Assembly: GCA_035646975.1 (NCBI GenBank)
Contig: DASROJ010000384.1
Coordinates: forward strand, 1 to 8,684
Direction of reading: 5' to 3'
DNA: 8,684 nt
Source of the DNA: DASROJ01 sp035646975
GTDB lineage: Bacteria > Acidobacteriota > Polarisedimenticolia > JACPZX01 > DASXTC01
Position numbers and translations under genes: made by a program. Of this stretch, positions 1-5,837 are shown in pieces. How positions within the stretch are numbered: the first letter of the stretch is position 1; each line of letters begins with the position of its first letter. The notes under the pieces were generated by a model. That model was given only the letters and a program-made list of their open reading frames with translations, was not told the origin of the DNA and did no database searches.

Positions 1-1
1 C

Positions 2-367
2 GGTACCCGGCTGCTGGGCAGCAGGCTCGTGCACCGGACCCACTCCAGCCGCACCCGGCGCAACCGCGCCAACCCGCTGTTTGCCATCAACCACACCAAC
101 GCGATGCTGCGCTACTGCCTGGCTCGCCTCAAACGCCGGACATGGTGCGTGAGTCGACGACGCGGCTGGCTTCAGCTTGCATTGGACATGTACGCGGGAT
201 GGTTCAACTACTGCCGCGGAATCACCATCAAGACCCGGGTCAGCCCGGCGCAAGCCATCGGTCTGGCGGATAGAAAACTCCGACCCACCGAGTGGCTCAG
301 CTGGCGTCAGGACTGGGAGTTCCCGGGTGCCATCCTGCCGGTCGGCATACGCGGCGACACACGCTGA
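2..367 (+). CDS. Insertion-sequence transposase, C-terminal part (truncated by the window edge)
   Basis: The reading frame is open from base 2, so the protein begins left of the window and the first GTG (29) is probably internal. About 121 residues remain. They contain a basic stretch followed by NPLFAINHTNAMLRYCLARL, then an RRTW..SRRR block, an aromatic WFNYCRG segment, and a late TRVSPAQAIGL...W motif. From memory this order (NPLF-[AP]-N..., a K/R-rich helix, W..Y.R, TPA..IGL, a terminal W) matches the C-terminal end of DDE-type insertion-sequence transposases common in GC-rich genomes. The exact IS family is not assigned. No terminal inverted repeat can be recognised between the stop and the next promoter, and the left end is missing, so element boundaries are unknown. 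The frame has no stops up to its natural end, so it may be intact upstream or a relic. Confidence 0.6.
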   Translation, partial: GTRLLGSRLVHRTHSSRTRRNRANPLFAINHTNAMLRYCLARLKRRTWCVSRRRGWLQLALDMYAGWFNYCRGITIKTRVSPAQAIGLADRKLRPTEWLSWRQDWEFPGAILPVGIRGDTR

Positions 368-409
368 TGACATTCACCTTCACACGCACCGGGGGCATTT
401 CTCCTCTCG

Positions 410-439
410 TTGACCCTTCGAACCGAGTCGACTTATACT
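410..439 (+). promoter_or_regulatory. Sigma70-type promoter of the SIS-isomerase gene
   Basis: A -35 box TTGACC (410-415) is separated by 18 bases from a -10 box TATACT (434-439). Each box matches the consensus at five of six positions. Transcription would start near 446, giving a leader of about 28 bases before the ATG at 474. This makes the upstream in-frame GTG at 444 an unlikely start. The promoter lies between the transposase remnant and the first gene, and is the natural start of the operon. Confidence 0.6.
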
Positions 440-473
440 CACCGTGCCTTACAGCGACGAGACGAGAGAGGGA

Positions 474-1097
474 ATGCCGACAGATTTCATCAAACGCGCG
501 ACCGGTTACCTGGGGGACGCGAGATCTCTGATCGAGCGAATCCCGGTGGAGACGCTGGAGGGCATTTTCCGCATCCTGTGCGAGGCCTACCGGCACGACC
601 GGCAGGTGATCGTGATGGGTAACGGAGGCTCGGCCGCGCTGGCATCCCACTTCGCCGTGGACCTCGGCAAGGGGACCACGGCTGCCGGCAGGCGGCGCTT
701 CAGGGTGCTCTCGATCGTCGACAACACCCCGGTGATGACTGCCTACGCAAACGATTTTTCCTACGCCGAGGTCTTCTCCGAGCAGATACGCGCGCTGGTC
801 GCGCCGCACGACGTCGTGTTCGGCATCTCCGGAAGCGGAAACTCTCCCAACGTGCTGAACGGTCTCACGGCCGCCCGCGAAATGGGCGCCGCCACCGTAG
901 TGCTGACCGGGTACAAAGGGGGCAGAGCGGTCGACCTGGCCGACCTCACGCTGGTGGTGCCGTCCGACGACATGCAGCACATCGAGGACTGCCACCTCAT
1001 GCTGATGCACCTGTTCATGCAGGCGATGAGCGAGCATGTCCGGGAGTCCCCGCCGATCTCCGCCGCCGACGGCAAGTCCCGGAACCCCTTGTCCTAA
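474..1097 (+). CDS. GmhA-like SIS-domain sugar-phosphate isomerase
   Basis: This 207-residue protein has one SIS (sugar isomerase) domain of the length and layout of GmhA, the enzyme converting sedoheptulose 7-phosphate to D-glycero-D-manno-heptose 7-phosphate for LPS or glycan heptose. Visible landmarks are the phosphate loop NGGSAAL (50-56), an HFAVDL segment (59-64), NDFSY (93-97), the second loop SGSGNS (119-124) and the C-terminal helix with IEDCHLMLMH (170-179). Against E. coli GmhA, metal ligands His61 and His180 correspond to H59 and H179. Glu65 aligns with D63 and Gln172 with E171, so the site is altered and the substrate may differ. The ATG at 474 is chosen because a GAGAGAGGGA purine run lies just upstream and the GTG at 444 falls at the predicted transcript start. 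Cytoplasmic; first gene of the polysaccharide cluster. The SIS family is certain, heptose isomerase activity is only likely. Confidence 0.85.
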   Translation: MPTDFIKRATGYLGDARSLIERIPVETLEGIFRILCEAYRHDRQVIVMGNGGSAALASHFAVDLGKGTTAAGRRRFRVLSIVDNTPVMTAYANDFSYAEVFSEQIRALVAPHDVVFGISGSGNSPNVLNGLTAAREMGAATVVLTGYKGGRAVDLADLTLVVPSDDMQHIEDCHLMLMHLFMQAMSEHVRESPPISAADGKSRNPLS

Positions 1098-1117
1098 CCT
1101 GTTGTCCCCGGTATATT
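1089..1117 (+). promoter_or_regulatory. Candidate sigma70-type promoter of the sugar transferase gene
   Basis: TTGTCC (1089-1094; four of six consensus positions) is followed after 17 bases by TATATT (1112-1117; five of six). The site starts in the last codons of the SIS gene and would give a transcript starting near 1124, 26 bases before the GTG at 1150. It could supplement read-through from the promoter at 410-439, and it supports the GTG at 1150 over the upstream ATG at 1036. Confidence 0.4.
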
Positions 1118-1149
1118 TCCGCCCGCGTCTAGACATCCGGGGGAAAACA

Positions 1150-2556
1150 GTGGCTGGTCTGTTCAATGTCCCGATCCGCCGGCGGCAGGTTCTGCTGTTT
1201 GTCGTCGATGTCGGCCTGTTGCTGCTCACCCTCATGCTGGCTTTCGTCATCGCCCGCTTCGCCAAGTTCAACATCCTCTTCGTCCTGGATCGCTTCACGG
1301 TTGCCTGTCTCATCTATTTCACCGTTTACTGCCTCGTGTTCTTCGTGGGACAGCTCTACGATGTCGAGAGCCGATACGAAGAGATGATGCGGTCGTTCCT
1401 GTACATCTGCGGCCTGGTCCTGGTGGCGAACCTGATCATCTCGATGGCCTACTATTTCCTGCCTTCCTGGCGCATCGCCCGCCGCGTCATGGCAATCCAG
1501 GCGCCTCTGGCCGTGGGGCTGATCTACGGGTGGCGCAGGGTTTACGTCTGGGTGAGCCGGGGGCTCGTCTCGGCGCGACGCGTGCTGCTGGTGGGGGCCA
1601 ACGAGACCTCGGCCTCGTTGATCCGCGATTTGCGGGAAGGCTACGCTCCGGAGTTCGAGATCACGGGCATCATCGACGACGACCCGGACAGCTCCAGCCG
1701 CGACTTCGGGGGAGTGCCCGTGCTGGGGGGCACGCCGGGCCTCAAGGAGATCGTCGCTCGCGAGAAGATCGAGATCATCGTTTTCTCGCCGGGGCATGGT
1801 TCGGCGGCCAACGGGAACACCGTTCGAAACGTTCTCGAGCTGAAGGCGCGCGGCGTCAAGGTGTATGAGCTGGCGACCTTTTATATGAGAGTGACGGGGA
1901 AGGTGCCGGTGAGGTACATCGAAGACCAATGGCTCCTGTTCTATCAGGATTTCGCCGGCATCACCCGGGCCGACGAGAAGAACCTCAAACGGCTCATGGA
2001 CGTGGTCATCGCGGCATCCTGCCTGACGTTGCTGTCGCCGCTGATGCTCGTGGTGGCCCTGCTGGTGAAGCTGACTTCACGCGGCCCGGTGCTCTATCGG
2101 CAGGAGCGGGTGGGGCTCGACAAACGACCTTATCAGCTGCTCAAGTTCCGCACGATGAAGATCGACGCGGAACTCGCGGGCGAGCCTCGATGGGCGTCCT
2201 ACAACGACCAGCGTGTTACGATCATCGGCAGGGCGATGCGCCGGATGAGGCTGGACGAGCTGCCGCAGTTCATCAACGTGCTTCGCGACGAGATGAGCGT
2301 TATCGGTCCACGGCCTGAGCGGCCCTACTTCGTCGATCAGCTCGAACGGGACATTCCGTACTACGCGCTCCGATTCGCCGCCAAGCCCGGCCTGACCGGC
2401 TGGGCGCAGGTCAACTACCGTTACGGAGCGAGCGTTGACGATGCCCATACGAAGCTGCAGTACGACCTGTATTACATCCAGGAAATGTCGCCATTCCTCG
2501 ATCTGGTGATACTGCTCAAGACCTTCCAGACCGTTCTGTTCCGGCCGGGATACTGA
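1150..2556 (+). CDS. Polyprenyl-phosphate sugar-1-phosphate transferase (WbaP/exopolysaccharide initiating type)
   Basis: This 468-residue inner-membrane protein transfers a sugar 1-phosphate from a nucleotide sugar to undecaprenyl phosphate, the first step of repeat-unit assembly. Four hydrophobic segments come first (about 14-37, 46-69, 82-104, 113-135). A nucleotide-binding-like Rossmann region follows, starting at VLLVGANETSASL (145-157), then a membrane-associated segment after LKRLMD (279-284). The C-terminal bacterial sugar transferase domain (PF02397) shows KFRTM (332-336), LDELPQ with the Asp-Glu pair D369-E370, GPRPERP (386-392), PGLTGWAQVNY (from 413) and YDLYYI near the end. This is the full-length arrangement of the family. 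The frame is open from an ATG at 1036, but the first 38 codons would overlap the SIS gene, so the GTG at 1150 is preferred; it follows a GGGGGA run with about 5-6 bases spacing. The sugar specificity cannot be read from sequence. Confidence 0.92.
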   Translation: MAGLFNVPIRRRQVLLFVVDVGLLLLTLMLAFVIARFAKFNILFVLDRFTVACLIYFTVYCLVFFVGQLYDVESRYEEMMRSFLYICGLVLVANLIISMAYYFLPSWRIARRVMAIQAPLAVGLIYGWRRVYVWVSRGLVSARRVLLVGANETSASLIRDLREGYAPEFEITGIIDDDPDSSSRDFGGVPVLGGTPGLKEIVAREKIEIIVFSPGHGSAANGNTVRNVLELKARGVKVYELATFYMRVTGKVPVRYIEDQWLLFYQDFAGITRADEKNLKRLMDVVIAASCLTLLSPLMLVVALLVKLTSRGPVLYRQERVGLDKRPYQLLKFRTMKIDAELAGEPRWASYNDQRVTIIGRAMRRMRLDELPQFINVLRDEMSVIGPRPERPYFVDQLERDIPYYALRFAAKPGLTGWAQVNYRYGASVDDAHTKLQYDLYYIQEMSPFLDLVILLKTFQTVLFRPGY

Positions 2557-2560
2557 CCGG

Positions 2561-3601
2561 ATGAGACGTAACCTGCTGCTGGCGGCCATCGCGGTGGCGG
2601 TGTTCTTCGGCATCGTCGAAATCGGGCTCAGGTTGTCCGGCCGCGTGCCCACCGACCAGCTCAGGTCTCCCGACCTCCAAACCCTCGATTCGATCCCCGG
2701 GATGTTCGAACCCGGGCAGGACTACGTGGATCGCGTGCTGCCCGATCTGCCGTATCGCGTCCGGATCAACGCGCTCGGTTTCAGGGGCGGGGAATTTCCA
2801 CTGAGGAAGGCGCCCGGCACGTTACGCATTCTCTGTGTCGGCGACTCGTACACATTCGGGCCGTACGTGGAGGACGACCAGACCTTTCCGGCGATGCTCG
2901 GCCGGGCTCTGCTCGAGGCCTCCCCGCCGGCGCCGGGCAGGGTGGAGGTCATCAACGCGGGAGCCAGCGGGTTCTCCATCGAGGATGAACTGATCTACCT
3001 GCGCGACAAGGCCGGCCCCCTGGAACCGGATGTCGTCGTGCTCGGGTTCTGCCAGAACGACATCCTGGACCTCAAACGCCCGCGCCCGATGATCGCGACG
3101 ATGCGCGAGCACTCGCGGCTCAAGTCGGCTTTCGTCCTGGGACCGGCGCTGAAGCTCCTGCAGCGCACCGCCATCTTCAACGGGATGCAGCGGGCCGCGG
3201 CCATGATCAGGGTGAGGCAGATGCATGCCGACGCCTCCACGGATGGCTCGGCGACGCCGGCGTTGTGGAACCGGTATCGCGACCTGCTCGGCCAGGTCGT
3301 CGACCTGGTGCGACGACGAAACGCCCGGTTTCTCATGGTTGTCTGGAGCTCGGCGGATCAGATCGCCGGCAAGGCATCGATGGAGCCCCAGGAACGGCTT
3401 GCGGGCATGGCCCGGGACCTGGGGTTCGAGGCGCTCGACCTCGCCCCGGTGATCCGGGAGATAAAGACGGGCGGCGCGAATCCCTACTTCGTGCCGATCG
3501 ACGGGCATCCCAACACCCTGGCCTACGACGCGGCGGCCCGGCTCACCGCGCGCCGGTTGATCGATCTCGGCTATCTGACTCCGGCGCAGCCGCGGCCATG
3601 A
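2561..3601 (+). CDS. Membrane-anchored SGNH/GDSL-family hydrolase or acyltransferase
   Basis: This 346-residue protein has an N-terminal hydrophobic segment (about 5-21) that would anchor it to the inner membrane or export it, with the catalytic domain in the periplasm. All four SGNH blocks are visible: GDSYTFG (94-100) with nucleophile S96, the glycine block N132-A-G-A-S-G137, the FCQND block with N166, and the D-x-H motif DGHPN with D314 and H316. Family members are esterases, deacetylases or O-acyltransferases. Next to a polysaccharide assembly gene it most likely adds or removes acyl groups on the glycan (inference). The ATG lies four bases after the sugar transferase stop, with no strong ribosome site, which suggests translational coupling. 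The 3' end overlaps the next gene by four bases (ATGA). The substrate is unknown. Confidence 0.85.
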   Translation: MRRNLLLAAIAVAVFFGIVEIGLRLSGRVPTDQLRSPDLQTLDSIPGMFEPGQDYVDRVLPDLPYRVRINALGFRGGEFPLRKAPGTLRILCVGDSYTFGPYVEDDQTFPAMLGRALLEASPPAPGRVEVINAGASGFSIEDELIYLRDKAGPLEPDVVVLGFCQNDILDLKRPRPMIATMREHSRLKSAFVLGPALKLLQRTAIFNGMQRAAAMIRVRQMHADASTDGSATPALWNRYRDLLGQVVDLVRRRNARFLMVVWSSADQIAGKASMEPQERLAGMARDLGFEALDLAPVIREIKTGGANPYFVPIDGHPNTLAYDAAARLTARRLIDLGYLTPAQPRP

Positions 3602-4668
3602 CCTCCCGCACGCAATCGAGCCGGAGGGATCCGCTTGTCGACCTGCTCCGGGGCAGCGACCCGCTGCCGGCGGCGGGGGACTCGTCATGGGAAGCGTTCG
3701 CGGATGACTGCGTTGCCTCGGGTCTGGCCGGCGTCGCCCTGACGCTGCTGGCAGAGTCGGGACGGCTCGGAGATCTGCCGCCACGCGCCCGTGCCGTGCT
3801 AGACGCGGAGCTGAACCGGGTGCGGGTGGCGCAGGCGGTCCTGTTCCACCGGTTCGAAGCGCTCGTCAACGTGATGCGCGAATCAGGCGTCGAGTTCGTC
3901 GTCCACAAAGGCGGCGCCCTGTGCGCGCTGGTCTACCAGCGACACGAAGATCGGCCCATGGTCGACATCGATGTCATCTTCCGGCCGGATGACTGGATGC
4001 GTGTCCGCGAGGCGGTGCTCTCCGCGGGGTATCGCCTGCCCGAAGGAGCCCTGCAGACTTTCTGGCTCGAGAACTACTTCAACCTGGCGATGCGCTCTCC
4101 TGAGGACCCGCCGAGCCACTTCGACCTTCATTGGAGTCTCACACAGGAAGGCCGCTATCACATCGACACCCGGGAGATCATGTCGCGCGCGATTCCCTAC
4201 CGCCTCGGCGAGGTCGACCTGCTGCGTTTGTCGGATGAGGACCTACTTCTGAGTCTCTTTCTTCATCTGGCCTACCATTACTTCGACGCCCAGCTCATCT
4301 GGCTGTACGACATGAAGAGGGTCGTGGAGCGGTTCGCGATCGACTGGGACCTGCTCCTCCGGAGGGCAGCCGGCTGGGGATTGATGGCGGTGGTCTCCTT
4401 CAACTTCGAGTATCTCGACAAGCTTTTCCCCGGCCTGGTTCCACCGGAAGTGGCCGCACGAGCCCGTTCGGGGCCGATGCGCCGGGCCCTGGCACTGCCG
4501 TTGCTGTCGACCTCCTCACGCCATCTGTTCCGGGCGGAGGAAAACCGTCTCAACCAGTTCGCCATCGGACTGATCGCCATCGACCGGCCGGCCGACGCGG
4601 CCCGGTTCGCGGCCGACAAGCTGTCGCGCAGTCTGAAATGGCTGGGTCGCAGACCCTCCCGCAGGTAG
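3598..4668 (+). CDS. PF14907-type nucleotidyltransferase-fold protein
   Basis: This 356-residue soluble protein starts at the ATG inside the ATGA overlap with the SGNH gene, so the two are probably translated together. Its central part fits the uncharacterised nucleotidyltransferase family PF14907: HKGGAL (103-108), then RPMVDIDV with the acidic pair D123/D125 as likely metal ligands, then a D..R.AVLSAGY helix, and later FDLHWSL (175-181). These correspond to the LKG.ALA / R...DIDLLV / DLHW signature recalled for the family. The C-terminal half is helical, with LSLFLHLAYHYFDAQLIWLYD as a well-conserved-looking segment. Family members often sit in exopolysaccharide and peptide-modification loci, but their reaction is not established. 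It might transfer a nucleotide to a sugar or protein. There is no signal peptide, so the protein is cytoplasmic. The family call is fairly sure, the function open. Confidence 0.8.
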   Translation: MTSRTQSSRRDPLVDLLRGSDPLPAAGDSSWEAFADDCVASGLAGVALTLLAESGRLGDLPPRARAVLDAELNRVRVAQAVLFHRFEALVNVMRESGVEFVVHKGGALCALVYQRHEDRPMVDIDVIFRPDDWMRVREAVLSAGYRLPEGALQTFWLENYFNLAMRSPEDPPSHFDLHWSLTQEGRYHIDTREIMSRAIPYRLGEVDLLRLSDEDLLLSLFLHLAYHYFDAQLIWLYDMKRVVERFAIDWDLLLRRAAGWGLMAVVSFNFEYLDKLFPGLVPPEVAARARSGPMRRALALPLLSTSSRHLFRAEENRLNQFAIGLIAIDRPADAARFAADKLSRSLKWLGRRPSRR

Positions 4669-4694
4669 CCGTCGCTCCGCCCGCGTGGGCCCGG

Positions 4695-4723
4695 TTGACT
4701 CAAGTAGCTTGCGGGACTACGAT
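4695..4723 (+). promoter_or_regulatory. Sigma70-type promoter of the export-protein gene
   Basis: TTGACT (4695-4700; five of six positions) and TACGAT (4718-4723; four of six) are separated by an ideal 17 bases. Transcription would begin near 4730, giving an unusually long leader of about 105 bases before the ATG at 4835. It starts the second half of the cluster (export protein, Wzc-like protein, small secreted protein) independently of the first half. Confidence 0.5.
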
Positions 4724-4733
4724 TTGGGCACAT

Positions 4734-4743
4734 TCTGTACAGA
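4734..4743. promoter_or_regulatory. Perfect 10-bp palindrome just downstream of the promoter, possible operator
   Basis: TCTGTACAGA is perfectly self-complementary and falls about 4 to 13 bases after the predicted transcript start of the promoter at 4695-4723. That position would let a dimeric regulator block initiation or early elongation. Symmetry does not extend to the flanking bases. A 10-bp palindrome can arise by chance in a window of this size, so the call rests on its location. Confidence 0.25.
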
Positions 4744-4766
4744 GTCGGGATCGTCACGAGGAGACC

Positions 4767-4834
4767 GGTGGAAAGGTGGAAGGGTGCAAAGACGAGGCGT
4801 GGTGTCGTTGGCTGGTGGTGGTCGGTGGTTGGGG
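4767..4834 (+). other. G/T-rich leader tract before the export-protein gene, possible RNA G-quadruplex
   Basis: Of 68 bases, 37 are G and only 6 are C, which is far more strand-biased than the surrounding coding DNA. It contains imperfect GGTGGAA repeats (4767-4783) and a run of closely spaced GG pairs ending in GGGG (4809-4834), enough for two-tetrad G-quadruplexes. The tract ends directly at the ATG at 4835 and so covers the ribosome-binding region. It may control translation of the export protein, or may be a degenerate low-complexity repeat without function. Confidence 0.4.
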
Positions 4835-5803
4835 ATGAATGGCGCCAAGCCCATCGCCTTGGCCCTGCTCGCGGCAACGGCGAGCCTTCTCCAGCCTGCA
4901 ATGGCGGATCCGGTTTTGCCGTCCAGGCCCGGCGAGGGCTGGCTGCAGTCCGTTGAAGCGCGTCCCGAAGGGCGTCTGCTCCGGATCACGTTGAAGGTCG
5001 AGGGCGCCATCCAGCGGTATACCCTCTCGCGACAGGGGCCACCCGAGCAGCGCGACCTGGCCATCCGCCTGCCTGGCTTCACGCTGGCCCGTCCGACGCG
5101 TATCGACGCGGGCGATTTCAACCTGCCGATCAACCTGACCGGCAATGACCAGCCCGGGTCTGATGGAATCCTGGTTCTCTTCGGCAACGTGGGGGATGCG
5201 CTGGTTTCCGTGGCCCAGGATGGGGCGGGTCTCAGCATCCTGATCATACCGCCCGAGAAAAAATCCGACCTCGCCAACGCCTATCGCATCGGCATCAACG
5301 ACAGCCTGCAGATCGACGTCTTCGGCCACGAGGACCTCAACAAGACACTCAAGGTCTCGCCCAGGGGGCTGATCAATTTCCCGTTGATCGGAAACATTCA
5401 TGCCGAGGGGCGCACCACCGATGAGGTCGCCGGCGAGATCACGGAGCGGCTCGCCAGGGACTTCATTCAGGACCCTCACGTGACGGTTTCCGTGTGGGAG
5501 TACCTGAGCCAGTGGGTCAACGTCATCGGCGAGGTGGCGCACTCCGGGCGTTACTACCTGACCGGCGCCACCTACCTGGTCGACGCGATCTCGCAGGCAG
5601 GCGGCATCAGCCCGACGGCCGGCTCCGAGATCCTCGTGACGCGCCGCCCCGAGGAAGTCGACCCTGCCTCCGCCGGGGAGGTCTTCCACGTCAATATCAG
5701 GACCCTTTTCTCAGGGGATGGCGCAAAGCTGAACATGAGGCTGCGCCCGGGTGACATCGTCAACGTCATGGGGACCGAGTCTGTAAAGGCCCCCAGGCCG
5801 TGA
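4835..5803 (+). CDS. Wza-family polysaccharide export protein with AMIN-like N-terminal domain
   Basis: This 322-residue exported protein should form the periplasmic/outer-membrane channel part of the export machine. A Sec signal peptide (1-24, hydrophobic core IALALLAATASLL, likely cleavage after AMA) leads into a beta-rich region (about 36-138) with the alternating pattern of AMIN domains. The polysaccharide export domain (PF02563) begins at YRIGINDSLQIDVF (150-163) and continues through PRGLINFPLIGNI and the DPHVTVSV strand. An SLBB-type beta-grasp segment begins at VNVIGEVAHSGRYYL (228). Unlike Wza, it has no lipobox cysteine, no cysteine at all, and no C-terminal amphipathic helix after GDIVNVMG. 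The frame is open upstream from 4685 and in-frame GTGs at 4799 and 4802 are possible starts; the ATG at 4835 is chosen because it gives a compact signal peptide. It lies 34 bases before the Wzc-like gene, its expected partner. Confidence 0.88.
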   Translation: MNGAKPIALALLAATASLLQPAMADPVLPSRPGEGWLQSVEARPEGRLLRITLKVEGAIQRYTLSRQGPPEQRDLAIRLPGFTLARPTRIDAGDFNLPINLTGNDQPGSDGILVLFGNVGDALVSVAQDGAGLSILIIPPEKKSDLANAYRIGINDSLQIDVFGHEDLNKTLKVSPRGLINFPLIGNIHAEGRTTDEVAGEITERLARDFIQDPHVTVSVWEYLSQWVNVIGEVAHSGRYYLTGATYLVDAISQAGGISPTAGSEILVTRRPEEVDPASAGEVFHVNIRTLFSGDGAKLNMRLRPGDIVNVMGTESVKAPRP

Positions 5804-5837
5804 ACGGCGTATATTCCCCGGCTATGGACCCAAAGCC

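Noticed and set aside
444..473. GTG start for the SIS gene
   Set aside because: It falls at the predicted transcription start of the promoter at 410-439, leaving no leader, while the ATG at 474 has a purine-rich ribosome site.
1036..1149. Upstream ATG extension of the sugar transferase
   Set aside because: The extra 38 residues are Pro/Ser-rich translation of the SIS gene in another frame and precede the normal family start. A promoter and a ribosome site fit the GTG at 1150.
297..1313. Long minus-strand open frame (338 codons) opposite the SIS gene
   Set aside because: It is the mirror of a clearly conserved GC-rich gene, has an arginine/histidine-rich composition with no recognisable domain, and runs over the promoter region.
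2822..3784. Long minus-strand open frames opposite the SGNH, export and Wzc-like genes (also 4754-5689 and 5766-6722)
   Set aside because: They are composition-driven shadows: they lie across the boundaries of well-supported + strand genes and show no motif or signal.
4643..4655. GGGTC-GCA-GACCC hairpin near the end of the nucleotidyltransferase gene
   Set aside because: It is short, lies inside the coding region before the stop, and has no following T-tract.
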